From the NCBI GenBank assembly GCA_910584145.1, contig CAJTXX010000001.1, positions 1 to 64,000 of the forward strand: 64,000 nucleotides of DNA, read 5' to 3'. Origin of the DNA: an uncultured Eggerthellaceae bacterium. Lineage in GTDB: Bacteria > Actinomycetota > Coriobacteriia > Coriobacteriales > Eggerthellaceae. The notes below the pieces were generated by a model. The model did not search any database. It was not told the origin of the DNA and worked only from the letters and a program-made list of their open reading frames with translations. Of this stretch, positions 1-7,607 are shown piece after piece (the stretch's first letter is position 1; each line of letters begins with the position of its first letter). The position numbers and the translations under genes are program-made.

Positions 1-284
1 TGTCCGTGGCGCCCGTTGTAGTAGCGCGCGAAGGACGTGTTGAGGGAGCGCATCAACGACTCGAGGGCTTCGAGCGGGGCGCGAAGGAGCACGTGCACGT
101 GATTCTCCATGAGGCACCACGCTAGCAGGTCGGCCCCTCCTTCCTCTCTGCTCGCGTACGCGAAAAGCCTATCGATGAAGAACTGCCGGTCCTCGTCGTC
201 CTCGAAGAGCAGGCGACGTCCTGCGCCTCGAACGATAACATGGTAGATGTCGCTGGAGGATGCCTCGCGCTGGCTTCTCGTCAT
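1..284 (-). CDS. REP-associated tyrosine transposase (RAYT), N-terminal part, cut by window edge
   Basis: About 94 residues remain, reading leftwards from the ATG at 284; the 3' part lies outside the window. The N-terminus has the RAYT/Y1_Tnp (IS200-like) pattern: SDIYHVIVRG, then an acidic stretch with RQFFIDRL, then MENHVHVLL, whose two His residues form the HUH metal site, then SLNTSFARYYN. RAYTs are single-copy, domesticated HUH nucleases that act on REP palindromes. That fits the many REP-like repeats in the next 11 kb. The family and fold are seen in the sequence; its activity on these repeats is inferred. Confidence 0.85.
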   Translation of the reverse strand, partial: MTRSQREASSSDIYHVIVRGAGRRLLFEDDEDRQFFIDRLFAYASREEGGADLLAWCLMENHVHVLLRAPLEALESLMRSLNTSFARYYNGRHG

Positions 285-326
285 GGGTTCCCCTTCCGCT
301 CGCTTCGCTTGCTGCTTTGACCATAT

Positions 327-411
327 GATGACATTATCCCCGTCCTGCGTCATCCGTCCTGCGTCATCCCTGCGTCATCCCTCGTCCTGCGTCATCCCTG
401 TGTCATCCGGT
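327..411. repeat. REP-like repeat cluster 1
   Basis: The core GATGACATTATCCCCGTCC is followed by four or more runs of the short unit CCTGCGTCATCC with small variations. The same core and satellite units recur at about 1596, 1710, 6123, 10547, 10874 and 31557, in both orientations. The cluster lies directly behind the RAYT start codon, the usual position for a RAYT-flanking REP. Confidence 0.75.
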
Positions 412-639
412 CAGATCTTCGTCGGCCTTCGCCGTTACGTCGGTCCCGTGGGCGAAACAGCCTACGCTCTCCAGCTGGGGGATGGCGATGGGCGAATCCG
501 GCGATATCCAGCAGATGATGCGCTCGCTAGCCGAAGGGATGTGCTCCCGCAAGAAATCTGGAAGTTTCATTGCGACCATCCACATAAAGCTGCCATCTTT
601 GGAGTATTGTCATATATGGAGCACTTTCAGGAGGAAGCA
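412..639. other. Unassigned region upstream of the HxlR gene
   Basis: This stretch separates the REP cluster from the HxlR gene. A minus-strand reading frame of 60 codons (585 to 403) runs into the repeat and has no recognisable family. It could be a degraded divergent target gene, but it has no convincing ribosome binding site. No clear promoter was found. Confidence 0.3.
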
Positions 640-972
640 ATGGCACGAAGGCAAGGCGCGGAAGTGGAGCGCTGCAAAGCCGTATCCGCCATCCAGCGCA
701 TGATCGGCAGCAAGTGGAAGATAGAGATACTGTTCTACGTGGCGCTCAAGGACGTCCGCCACTTTGGGCAGCTGCGGCGCTGCATCGGCAACATCTCGGA
801 ATCCACCCTTTCCAAGCAGCTGAAGGAGCTGGTGGATGACGGCTTCCTCGAGCGCATCGACTATGGCGAGGTGCCGCCGCGTGTCGAGTACACGCTGACC
901 CCTCAGGGGAGGATCTTCGTGCCCATCCTGCTTGCCATGAAGCAGTGGGGCGAGAAGGAGCTGGGTCTCTAG
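640..972 (+). CDS. HxlR-family winged-helix transcriptional regulator
   Basis: A 110-residue DNA-binding protein of the HxlR/YodB type. Visible hallmarks are a Cys near the N-terminus (RCKAV), IGSKWKIEILFYV at the start of the winged helix, FGQLRRCIGNISESTLSKQL as the recognition region, and PPRVEYTLTPQG as the wing. The start at 640 is chosen because AGGAGG lies five bases upstream. The open frame extends to 247, but its extra residues lie opposite the RAYT and across the REP repeats. HxlR proteins commonly sense electrophiles or oxidants through a Cys; here the conserved N-terminal Cys is present, but the ligand is unknown. The neighbouring target gene is not evident. Confidence 0.85.
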   Translation: MARRQGAEVERCKAVSAIQRMIGSKWKIEILFYVALKDVRHFGQLRRCIGNISESTLSKQLKELVDDGFLERIDYGEVPPRVEYTLTPQGRIFVPILLAMKQWGEKELGL

Positions 973-1049
973 CTTCTGCGCTCATGGATCATTGCAAGGG
1001 TCGAGGAGATGAAGAAGCGGCTGGGAGCAGTCGAGAAGGGGGATGCGCT

Positions 1050-1610
1050 ATGACGCCAACGCTGGAAACGGAGCGCCTCGTGTTGCGTCCCTGGCGAGAC
1101 GAGGATGCCGAAGAGCTGTTCCGCTACGCGAGCGACCCGTGCATCGGCCCCATCGCCGGGTGGCCGCCTCATGAAAGTGTTGAGGACAGCCGCCGGATCA
1201 TCCGCGACGTGCTCTCAGCACCGGAAACCTATGCCGTAGTGCCGAAGGAGACGGACCTGCCCGTGGGAAGCATCGGGCTGCTCTTCGGGGATGCGGCCAA
1301 TGCGGAAGTGGCCGATGGCGAGGCCGAGATAGGCTATTGGATCGGCGCACCGTTTTGGGGGCGCGGCCTCATCCCTGAAGCCGTCCGCAAGCTCGCGCGC
1401 CACGCTTTCGAGGATCTGGGCCTGCGGGGGCTCTGGTGCGGCTACTACGATGGCAACCGCAACTCCGCACAGGTGCAGGAGAAGTGCGGCTTCGTGTTCC
1501 ACCATACGAGAGAGAATGCGCCCTGCGCGCTCATGGGAGACGTGCGCACCGAGCACTTCACTTGCTTGTCGAAGGGGCGCTGGGAGATTTTGGGAGATGA
1601 CGCAGGATGA
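1050..1610 (+). CDS. GNAT N-acetyltransferase (RimJ/RimL-like)
   Basis: A 186-residue acetyltransferase that probably transfers an acetyl group from acetyl-CoA to an amine. It begins LETERLVLRPWRDEDAEEL, the standard start of RimJ/RimL-type GNATs. The acetyl-CoA loop is EIGYWIGAPFWGRGLIPEA, followed by the NRNSAQVQEKCGF helix. The start at 1050 has a GAAGGGGG ribosome binding site. It lies 77 bases after the HxlR gene and could be cotranscribed. The last residues (LGDDAG) and the stop codon are supplied by the first unit of the following REP array, so the natural C-terminus was probably altered by repeat insertion. The substrate cannot be told. Confidence 0.85.
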   Translation: MTPTLETERLVLRPWRDEDAEELFRYASDPCIGPIAGWPPHESVEDSRRIIRDVLSAPETYAVVPKETDLPVGSIGLLFGDAANAEVADGEAEIGYWIGAPFWGRGLIPEAVRKLARHAFEDLGLRGLWCGYYDGNRNSAQVQEKCGFVFHHTRENAPCALMGDVRTEHFTCLSKGRWEILGDDAG

Positions 1611-1769
1611 CGCAGGATGGATGACGCAGTGACGCAGGACGGGACGCAGTGACGCAGGGCGGGGATAACGTCATCATTTGCCCCGAGCGAGCCGCTTGCC
1701 CCATGTCTTGATGACGTTATCCTCGTCCTGCGTCAGCCCTCCTGCGTCAGCCCTCGTCCTGCGTCAGCC
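1596..1769. repeat. Head-to-head REP pair (BIME-like)
   Basis: Left arm: repeated GACGCAGG/GATGACGCAGG units ending in GGCGGGGATAACGTCATCA (to 1676). Right arm: its inverse, starting TGATGACGTTATCCTCGTCC at about 1710, followed by CTGCGTCAGCC units. The two are separated by about 33 bp containing a GCGAGCCGC core. Together they could form a long hairpin. The right arm abuts copy 1 of the tandem duplication. Confidence 0.75.
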
Positions 1770-1805
1770 GATGACCTGCATGGCAACTCGTTTCGAAAAC
1801 GATCA

Positions 1806-1836
1806 TTGCACTTCAACCATGGTTTAAGTCAATAAT
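1806..1836 (+). promoter_or_regulatory. MerR-type promoter/operator (copy 1)
   Basis: The -35 TTGCAC (1806-1811) and the -10 AATAAT (1831-1836) are separated by exactly 19 bp. The spacer is the imperfect palindrome TTCAACCATGGTTTAAGTC. An overlong 19-bp spacer with a central dyad is the hallmark of promoters activated by MerR-family proteins through DNA untwisting. It drives the merR-like gene and its downstream partner. Confidence 0.8.
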
Positions 1837-1876
1837 GTAACTCGCAGATGCTCTTTCAACGATGGAGACGATGCCC

Positions 1877-2338
1877 ATGGAAGAAAAGCGCTACACGATA
1901 GGCCAGGTGTCCGGCATGCTGGGGATGCCTTCGTCCACGGTCAGGTACTACGAGGCCAAGGGCCTGCTTCCCAACCTAGGCCGCACCGAGGGAGGCATTC
2001 GGATCTTCACCGATGGGGACCTTGATTGGATGAGGCTCATCGGACACTTGAAGATGTCGGGGATGACCATCGGCGAGATACGCGAGTTCGCGAGCCTTTA
2101 TCAGCAAGGTGACGAGACCATCGACGAGAGGCGCGCCCTCGTGCACAAGAGGCGCGATGAGATCGCGCGCCAGCTGGAAGAGCTCAAAGAAACCCTCGAC
2201 TTCATCACCTACAAATGCTGGTACTACGACACGGCGGCAGAAGCAGGAACCTGCGATGTTCCCCACAACATGAGCGAAGACGAGATGCCTGCAGAAATAG
2301 CGGCCATAAAACGGAAATGCCAGATCAGGTCACATTGA
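1877..2338 (+). CDS. MerR-family transcriptional regulator (copy 1)
   Basis: A 153-residue regulator. The N-terminal winged helix reads RYTIGQVSGMLGMPSSTVRY then YEAKGLLPN, the standard MerR HTH. It is followed by a long dimerisation helix rich in Arg and Glu (DERRALVHKRRDEIARQLEE) and a C-terminal effector region with YKCWYYDT and an AGTCDVPHN motif. Two Cys (KCW, GTC) could act as a sensor. The start at 1877 is preferred over 1862 because a GGAGA sits about 9 bases upstream and the equivalent start is conserved in copy 2. It resembles the AdhR-type MerR proteins that respond to aldehydes or electrophiles, a family analogy only. It should activate its own promoter and the aldo/keto reductase promoter. 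Confidence 0.88.
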   Translation: MEEKRYTIGQVSGMLGMPSSTVRYYEAKGLLPNLGRTEGGIRIFTDGDLDWMRLIGHLKMSGMTIGEIREFASLYQQGDETIDERRALVHKRRDEIARQLEELKETLDFITYKCWYYDTAAEAGTCDVPHNMSEDEMPAEIAAIKRKCQIRSH

Positions 2339-2377
2339 TTGAGACGCCCAAGACAACTTATTAGATAGGAGAATGTC

Positions 2378-3130
2378 ATGCCAAAAGTAGCTCAAACAGC
2401 AGGAAGAGAGCAGCTGGGAGACTTTGCCCCGATGTTCGCTGCGCTCAATGACGATGTGCTGTTCGGGGAGGTGTGGAGCGATGATGCGCTGACGCTCAAA
2501 ATGCGCTCTGCTCTCACGATTACGACGCTGGTAGCGAAGGGGCTCGTCGATGCCTCGTTCGAATACCACATCCAAACGGCGAAGAGAAACGGCATCACGG
2601 CACCTGAGATGGCGGCCATGCTTACGCATGTCGCTTTCTATGTAGGGTGGCCTAACGCCTGGGCGGCGTTCCGCGTGGCTGTGAAGGTCTATGCGGACGA
2701 CCCGCAGGGACTTAGCGAGCCCGAGGCCCACGGCGGCGTGTTCGGGCTGGGGCAACCAAACGACGCCTACGCACAGTACTTCACCGGGAAATCTTATTTG
2801 AATCCCCTGACCGATCCGGGCAAAACGCAATTCGTTGCCAACGTCACCTTCGAACCGGGTTGCCGCAACCATTGGCACATCCATCATGCCGATGAGGGCG
2901 GCGGGCAGATCCTGCTCGTGACTGACGGTTGCGGCTGGTATCAGGAATGGGGCAAGGAGGCGCAAGCGCTGAAGCCAGGTGATTGCGTCACCATCCCTGC
3001 AAACGTGAAGCACTGGCATGGTGCCGCCAAAGACAGCTGGATGAGCCATGTGGCATTCGAAGCATGCGGCATGAACATGAGCAATGAGTGGTGCGAGCCT
3101 GTGAGCGACGAGGACTACCTCAAGCTCTAG
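2378..3130 (+). CDS. Carboxymuconolactone decarboxylase-cupin fusion protein (copy 1)
   Basis: A 250-residue two-domain protein. Residues about 15-110 form an AhpD-like/CMD helical domain (FEYHIQTAKRNGITAPEM, then HVAFYVGWPNAWAAF). Residues about 150-235 form a cupin barrel with metal ligands in NHWHIHHADE and a second motif His in IPANVKHWHG. The CMD part has no CxxC, so AhpD-type peroxidase chemistry is unlikely; it resembles the gamma-carboxymuconolactone decarboxylase group with its His. AGGAG lies six bases before the ATG. It follows the MerR gene by 39 bases and is probably cotranscribed with it. The substrate is unknown; the association with an aldo/keto reductase and a flavodoxin suggests redox handling of a reactive carbonyl or quinone. 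Confidence 0.88.
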   Translation: MPKVAQTAGREQLGDFAPMFAALNDDVLFGEVWSDDALTLKMRSALTITTLVAKGLVDASFEYHIQTAKRNGITAPEMAAMLTHVAFYVGWPNAWAAFRVAVKVYADDPQGLSEPEAHGGVFGLGQPNDAYAQYFTGKSYLNPLTDPGKTQFVANVTFEPGCRNHWHIHHADEGGGQILLVTDGCGWYQEWGKEAQALKPGDCVTIPANVKHWHGAAKDSWMSHVAFEACGMNMSNEWCEPVSDEDYLKL

Positions 3131-3218
3131 GTTGGCGCCCTAAACGCATTCCCCGATCGCGCTGCTTGCTATTGCTTGGAAGCATGTGCAAGTAGCGCGG
3201 TCGTATGAAGCCCGAGGG

Positions 3219-3868
3219 CTATCGGGCCCCTTCCATCCATGCGCTGACCTCCTGCTGAGAGGGATTGCTCGCGAAACGCCTGCCCTCGCCCCACTCGGCC
3301 TCTGGCGCGGCGGCATGAAGCTCGTCGATGCTTCTCGAGACAGGGCTTGAGCCCGACGTACAAAAGGGAATGATCCGCTTTCCTGCAGTATCGGCGCCTT
3401 CTAGGAACGCAAGGATGACGCGCGGTGCCTTGCCCCACCAGATGGGTACCCGAGATAGACCGTGTCGAAGCCCGCAATATCTGGGACAGGGCTCGCCAGA
3501 GCGGGACGCGCGCTTCCATTCTCCTGCTCGGAGTTCGCGCGACAATCGGAGTTGTAGTCGAGGTCTTGGGCGGTATAGGGCTCGGCGGCCTCGATGCGCA
3601 TGAGCTCGCCATCTGCGGCCTGGGCGACCTTATCCGCCGCCGCCTCGGTGTTGCCGGTGCGGGAGAAGAACACGACGGCTGTTGCGCGATCGGAGGAAGC
3701 CGGCTCTTCTTGAGTTGCGGATGACGATCCGTGCTGTGCGTTGCTCGAGCTGCTCGCCTCTTCCTCCTGCGCCCGATGATCGTTCGAGCTGTTCGAGCTC
3801 GGCTCTGCTGCGCATCCGACGAGGCCCGCTGTTGCGAGTGCGCCTACGCCGATGCATCCCATCTTCAA
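3219..3868 (-). pseudogene. Flavodoxin-like lipoprotein, frameshifted (copy 1)
   Basis: The protein starts at a TTG (3868), 12 bases after the aldo/keto reductase stop, so the two genes form an operon. The N-terminus has a lipobox (ATAGLVGC), a Ser/Glu-rich linker, then flavodoxin motifs: VVFFSRTGNTEAAADKVA (FMN phosphate loop) and FDTVYLGYP. Immediately after YLGYP the frame is lost. The correct continuation (IWWGKAPRVILAFLEG, then GKRIIPFCTSGSS) lies in another frame down to 3219. One missing C in the run at about 3447 explains it. Copy 2 has exactly the same lesion. It is either a real pseudogene fixed before duplication or a systematic homopolymer error. Confidence 0.8.
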
Positions 3869-3880
3869 AAGTCTCGCCTG

Positions 3881-4915
3881 CTAACCGACATGGATCTCCT
3901 CCTTCGTCTTGGGGCGTATCGTGCCCGCGATGGGCTTCTCGCCCGGACGGGCAAGCGGCCCTACCAGCTCGTGGGCCACGTAAGGTTCTTCCAAATAGTC
4001 CACCTCTTCCTTGGAAAGCTCGGTCTCTACCGCTGCCAACGCATCGTCCACGCGTGAGGGCTTCGAGAAGCCGAGCGTGGGGCTTTCCACGCCCTTGTTC
4101 AGATGCCATGCAATGGCTATCTGTGCCATGGGAACGCCATGCCGCTCTGCCAGTTTCGCGACACGCTCGATGATGGGGATATCAAGGGATTTCGCCCGAT
4201 CGTATTTATCTGTCATGGTAAGGTCTGTCTTGCTGCGCAGCGAACCCGAATCCCATGCCTTGCGTGCAAGATGGCCTGAAGCGAGCGGGCTGTAAGGGGT
4301 GAGCGCCATGTCGAACTGGCGGCAGACCGGTATCATCTCGCGCTCATCCTCGCGATAGAGCAGATTGTAGTGGCATTGCATGTTCGTGAATTTCTCCCAG
4401 CTGTTCTGCTCTGCGACTACCTGCATGTTGTGGAGTTGGTAGGCGAACATCTCGCTTGCGCCGATGGCGCGCACCTTGCCCGCGCGTACGGGGCCGTCAA
4501 GCGCCTCCATGGCCTCCTCGATGGGCGTGCTGTAGTCGAAGCGATGGACCATGTAGATGTCCAGGTAGTCGGCGTCGAGGCGTTCGAGGCTGCCGTCGAT
4601 CTCGCGGTTGATGGCCTCCTTTGAAAGGCCGCCCTCGTTGAAGAACACCTTGCTCTGCAACACCACCTCATCGCGGGGCACGCCGATCTTCTTGAGCGCG
4701 CGACCGATGTATTCCTCGCTCGTGCCGTGGGCATAGCAGTTCGCGCTGTCGATGTAGTTGATGCCGTTCTCGAAGGCGTGGGCGATGACCGCCTCGGTGT
4801 CATCGGGGCCAAGCGTCCACTCATGATTTGCCGCATCGGGCTCGCCGAAGCTCATCCCGCCGATGCAGATGCGGGACACCCTTATCCCTGAATGCCCGAG
4901 CTTTGCATATTCCAT
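3881..4915 (-). CDS. Aldo/keto reductase (copy 1)
   Basis: A 344-residue NADP(H)-dependent oxidoreductase that reduces aldehydes or ketones. The catalytic tetrad is visible: Asp56 and Tyr61 (NYIDSANCYAHG), Lys89 (VLQSKV) and His124 (YMVHRFD). The C-terminal NADP-binding region reads GVESPTLGFSKPSRVDDALA. The ATG at 4915 is chosen because GAGAAGG precedes it and the mapped promoter would put the transcript start only about 30 bases upstream. The alternative ATG at 4936 lies within 10 bases of that start. It is convergent to the MerR/cupin genes, is led by its own MerR-type promoter and is followed by the flavodoxin. Confidence 0.93.
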   Translation of the reverse strand: MEYAKLGHSGIRVSRICIGGMSFGEPDAANHEWTLGPDDTEAVIAHAFENGINYIDSANCYAHGTSEEYIGRALKKIGVPRDEVVLQSKVFFNEGGLSKEAINREIDGSLERLDADYLDIYMVHRFDYSTPIEEAMEALDGPVRAGKVRAIGASEMFAYQLHNMQVVAEQNSWEKFTNMQCHYNLLYREDEREMIPVCRQFDMALTPYSPLASGHLARKAWDSGSLRSKTDLTMTDKYDRAKSLDIPIIERVAKLAERHGVPMAQIAIAWHLNKGVESPTLGFSKPSRVDDALAAVETELSKEEVDYLEEPYVAHELVGPLARPGEKPIAGTIRPKTKEEIHVG

Positions 4916-4952
4916 AGGGCCTTCTCTCTCGAGCATGGTTCATGTTGCTACC

Positions 4953-4983
4953 ATTCTGAAACTTCAACTGTGGTTCAAGTCAA
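4953..4983 (-). promoter_or_regulatory. MerR-type promoter of the aldo/keto reductase (copy 1)
   Basis: On the minus strand the -35 is TTGACT (4983-4978) and the -10 is CAGAAT (4958-4953), 19 bp apart. The spacer contains the dyad TTGAACCACAGTTGAAG, closely related to the palindrome at the MerR gene promoter. The shared half-site (TTCAACC or GGTTGAAG type) indicates that one regulator serves both promoters. Confidence 0.75.
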
Positions 4984-4989
4984 GAGTGA

Positions 4990-5404
4990 AAGCCGCGGAA
5001 AAGCAACGACGAGCCTGTCATCGCGCTCGATTGCAACTTGCCCGTGCCTCATGCCACTTGAGCGCGTCTGCTCAGTCATCTAGCACGCTCGTGGCCATCA
5101 AGGGTTGGGCTGCGCTCCTTGGCTGATGGCGCTCGGCATCGTGCTCTATGGGATGCTCTACGCGCGCGGCATAGCCTTCGGCCGGTTCCGGCTCATGATG
5201 TGGGTGCCCTGGTCGGCTTCACCATGACCTGTCATGCGATACCCATCTTGCGATGCTCGGAATCTTGGGGGAGGCTCTGTCTGGCGACATCGGAGAACGT
5301 GAGTGGCTACTCCTAAGGAGCAGATATAAAACCCCAGTTCAGAGCGGGATGTAAAGAGCTTTCGACATCTTTATTTCCCTTGATGGAAGCCATGTAAAGC
5401 ATCT
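4990..5404. other. Long intergenic region with possible membrane-protein remnant
   Basis: No intact gene is seen. A short plus-strand reading from 5126 encodes 33 hydrophobic residues (MALGIVLYGMLYARGIAFGR and onward) without a ribosome binding site. It may be a relic of a permease. The 3' part is AT-richer and probably holds the promoter of the XRE gene. Confidence 0.3.
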
Positions 5405-5409
5405 TTGGT

Positions 5410-5422
5410 GGTACGTTGTACC
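5410..5422 (+). promoter_or_regulatory. Perfect short palindrome before the XRE gene (copy 1)
   Basis: GGTAC-GTT-GTACC lies 36 bases before the XRE start codon. It is a plausible operator for that dimeric HTH protein. The same site occurs at 9799-9811 in copy 2. No matching -35/-10 pair was found around it with certainty. Confidence 0.4.
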
Positions 5423-5458
5423 GCAATACTGGAACCTCGTCTCGGAAGAGAGGTGCCG

Positions 5459-6076
5459 ATGGAGCTGCCAAGGCAACTAAGGGCTAACCGCGAACGCTTG
5501 GGTCTGTCCCAGGAAGACGTTGCGCACGCGATATACGTGTCGCGCCAGACGATGTCCAGTTGGGAGAGGGGCAAGACCTATCCCGACGTGCAGAGTCTCA
5601 TGTTGCTCAGCCAGCTTTTCGGCGTCTCCATCGACGAGTTCGTGAAAGGAGACGTGGTTTCAATGAAGGAGATGGTCAGCAAAGACGCGGTGGTGATGGA
5701 GAGGATGGCGGTCGGGTCTGTGGTGCTCATGCTCATGGGCATTGCTTGCATGGTCGGGCTGAACGCCGTCTGGAAGGACCCCTCGCCGGTGCCGTACATG
5801 TCGATCGGCTCTCTTGCGGGAATAGCCGCGATGGTCGCATTTTGGATTCCCTCGCTCGTGCTCTCGGTACGGATAGAGCAGGTCAAAAAGAATCATGACC
5901 TGGTAACTTACCGCGAAATCAGCGCCTTCATGGATGGCGAGGAGGTTCCCGAGGAAAGCAAGGCGCTTTCCAGAAGCAAGCCGCTGCTGTCCAATATTGT
6001 GAAGCTTGTCTGCGGCGCCGGTATTGGGCTGATCGTCGCATTCGTTCTCACGCTCATCGTCAATGCGCTGCACTAG
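5459..6076 (+). CDS. Membrane-anchored XRE-family HTH regulator (copy 1)
   Basis: A 205-residue protein with an N-terminal Cro/C1-type HTH at residues about 5-60 (RQLRANRERLGLSQEDVAHA, then YVSRQTMSSWERGKTYPD). After it come three hydrophobic segments, near residues 80-102, 112-134 and 182-203. The start at 5459 has AGAGGTG upstream; the open frame before it (from 5405) spans the palindrome and is unlikely to be translated. Membrane-tethered XRE proteins of this form are common in Gram-positives and usually of unknown signal. It closes the duplicated unit. Confidence 0.85.
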   Translation: MELPRQLRANRERLGLSQEDVAHAIYVSRQTMSSWERGKTYPDVQSLMLLSQLFGVSIDEFVKGDVVSMKEMVSKDAVVMERMAVGSVVLMLMGIACMVGLNAVWKDPSPVPYMSIGSLAGIAAMVAFWIPSLVLSVRIEQVKKNHDLVTYREISAFMDGEEVPEESKALSRSKPLLSNIVKLVCGAGIGLIVAFVLTLIVNALH

Positions 6077-6122
6077 CCGCCGATGCGAAGACCGCCGTCC
6101 TGCGTCACTCTTATGTCGCCCT

Positions 6123-6150
6123 TGATGACATTATCCCCGTCCTGCGTCAC
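6123..6150. repeat. REP-like element between the duplication copies
   Basis: TGATGACATTATCCCCGTCC followed by TGCGTCAC, in the same orientation as the element at 327 and the right arm at 1710. A partial unit (GTCCTGCGTCAC) also lies just upstream at about 6097. It marks the junction between copies 1 and 2. Confidence 0.75.
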
Positions 6151-6195
6151 GATGGAGCCGATGACCGGCATGACAACTCGTTTCGAAAACGATCA

Positions 6196-6226
6196 TTGCA
6201 CTTCAACCATGGTTTAAGTCGATAAT
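6196..6226 (+). promoter_or_regulatory. MerR-type promoter/operator (copy 2)
   Basis: TTGCAC (6196-6201), 19-bp palindromic spacer identical to copy 1, then GATAAT (6221-6226). The -10 is one base closer to consensus than the AATAAT of copy 1, so copy 2 may be the stronger promoter. Confidence 0.8.
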
Positions 6227-6265
6227 GTGTTCGCAGACACTCCTTCAACGATGGGGACGGCGTCC

Positions 6266-6727
6266 ATGGAAGAAAAGCGCTACACGATAGGCCAGGTGTC
6301 CGGCATGCTGGAGATACCTTCGTCCACGGTCAGATACTACGAGGCCAAGGGCCTGCTTCCCAACCTAGGTCGCACCGAGGGAGGCATTCGGGTCTTCACC
6401 GATGGGGACCTTGATTGGATGAGGCTCATCGGACACTTGAAGATGTCGGGGATGACCATCGGCGAGATACGCGAGTTCGCGAGCCTTTATCAGCAAGGTG
6501 ACGAGACCATCGACGAGAGGCGCGCCCTCGTGCACAAGAGGCGCGATGAGATCGCGCGCCAGCTGGAAGAGCTCAAAGAAACCCTCGACTTCATCACCTA
6601 CAAATGCTGGTACTACGACACGGCGGCAGAAGCAGGAACCTGCGATGTTCCCCACAACATGAGCGAAGACGAGATGCCTGCAGAAATAGCGGCCATAAAA
6701 CGGAAATGCCAGATCAGGTCACATTGA
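6266..6727 (+). CDS. MerR-family transcriptional regulator (copy 2)
   Basis: A 153-residue paralogue of the regulator at 1877. It differs only near the N-terminus: MLEIPSS in place of MLGMPSS and Val in place of Ile before FTDGD. The changes fall at the edge of the HTH (turn and wing), so DNA recognition might differ slightly, but the operator dyads are the same. GGGGA precedes the ATG at about 9 bases. An upstream in-frame ATG at 6227 sits immediately after the -10 and is not usable. Confidence 0.88.
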   Translation: MEEKRYTIGQVSGMLEIPSSTVRYYEAKGLLPNLGRTEGGIRVFTDGDLDWMRLIGHLKMSGMTIGEIREFASLYQQGDETIDERRALVHKRRDEIARQLEELKETLDFITYKCWYYDTAAEAGTCDVPHNMSEDEMPAEIAAIKRKCQIRSH

Positions 6728-6766
6728 TTGAGACGCCCAAGACAACTTATTAGATAGGAGAATGTC

Positions 6767-7519
6767 ATGCCAAAAGTAGCTCAAACAGCAGGAAGAGAGC
6801 AGCTGGGAGACTTTGCCCCGATGTTCGCTGCGCTCAATGACGATGTGCTGTTCGGGGAGGTGTGGAGCGATGATGCGCTGACGCTCAAAATGCGCTCTGC
6901 TCTCACGATTACGACGCTGGTAGCGAAGGGGCTCGTCGATGCCTCGTTCGAATACCACATCCAAACGGCGAAGAGAAACGGCATCACGGCACCTGAGATG
7001 GCGGCCATGCTTACGCATGTCGCTTTCTATGTAGGGTGGCCTAACGCCTGGGCGGCGTTCCGCGTGGCTGTGAAGGTCTATGCGGACGACCCGCAGGGAC
7101 TTAGCGAGCCCGAGGCCCACGGCGGCGTGTTCGGGCTGGGGCAACCAAACGACGCCTACGCACAGTACTTCACCGGGAAATCTTATTTGAATCCCCTGAC
7201 CGATCCGGGCAAAACGCAATTCGTTGCCAACGTCACCTTCGAACCGGGTTGCCGCAACCATTGGCACATCCATCATGCCGATGAGGGCGGCGGGCAGATC
7301 CTGCTCGTGACTGACGGTTGCGGCTGGTATCAGGAATGGGGCAAGGAGGCGCAAGCGCTGAAGCCAGGTGATTGCGTCACCATCCCTGCAAACGTGAAGC
7401 ACTGGCATGGTGCCGCCAAAGACAGCTGGATGAGCCATGTGGCATTCGAAGCATGCGGCATGAACATGAGCAATGAGTGGTGCGAGCCTGTGAGCGACGA
7501 GGACTACCTCAAGCTCTAG
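6767..7519 (+). CDS. Carboxymuconolactone decarboxylase-cupin fusion protein (copy 2)
   Basis: The 250-residue protein is identical to the one at 2378, including the CMD domain (residues 15-110) and the cupin metal motif (NHWHIHHADE). It has the same AGGAG ribosome binding site and the same 39-base gap after its MerR gene. The duplication doubles gene dosage without visible change of function. Confidence 0.88.
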   Translation: MPKVAQTAGREQLGDFAPMFAALNDDVLFGEVWSDDALTLKMRSALTITTLVAKGLVDASFEYHIQTAKRNGITAPEMAAMLTHVAFYVGWPNAWAAFRVAVKVYADDPQGLSEPEAHGGVFGLGQPNDAYAQYFTGKSYLNPLTDPGKTQFVANVTFEPGCRNHWHIHHADEGGGQILLVTDGCGWYQEWGKEAQALKPGDCVTIPANVKHWHGAAKDSWMSHVAFEACGMNMSNEWCEPVSDEDYLKL

Positions 7520-7607
7520 GTTGGCGCCCTAAACGCATTCCCCGATCGCGCTGCTTGCTATTGCTTGGAAGCATGTGCAAGTAGCGCGGTCGTATGAAGC
7601 CCGAGGG

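Larger units (their letters stand above)
1766..6103. repeat. Tandem duplication, copy 1 (about 4.34 kb)
   Basis: This segment is repeated almost without change at 6156-10492, with a period of 4389-4390 bp. Differences are confined to the first about 230 bp (several substitutions and one indel, up to about position 2005) and to the last about 25 bp after the XRE stop. The interior of about 4 kb appears identical. REP elements lie before it, between the copies and after copy 2. Confidence 0.95.

Noticed and set aside
403..585. 60-codon minus-strand gene divergent from HxlR
   Set aside because: No ribosome binding site, no family, and it runs into the REP repeats; kept only as a possible remnant.
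5126..5227. 33-codon hydrophobic peptide gene
   Set aside because: No ribosome binding site and no family; may be a permease relic but unsupported as a gene.
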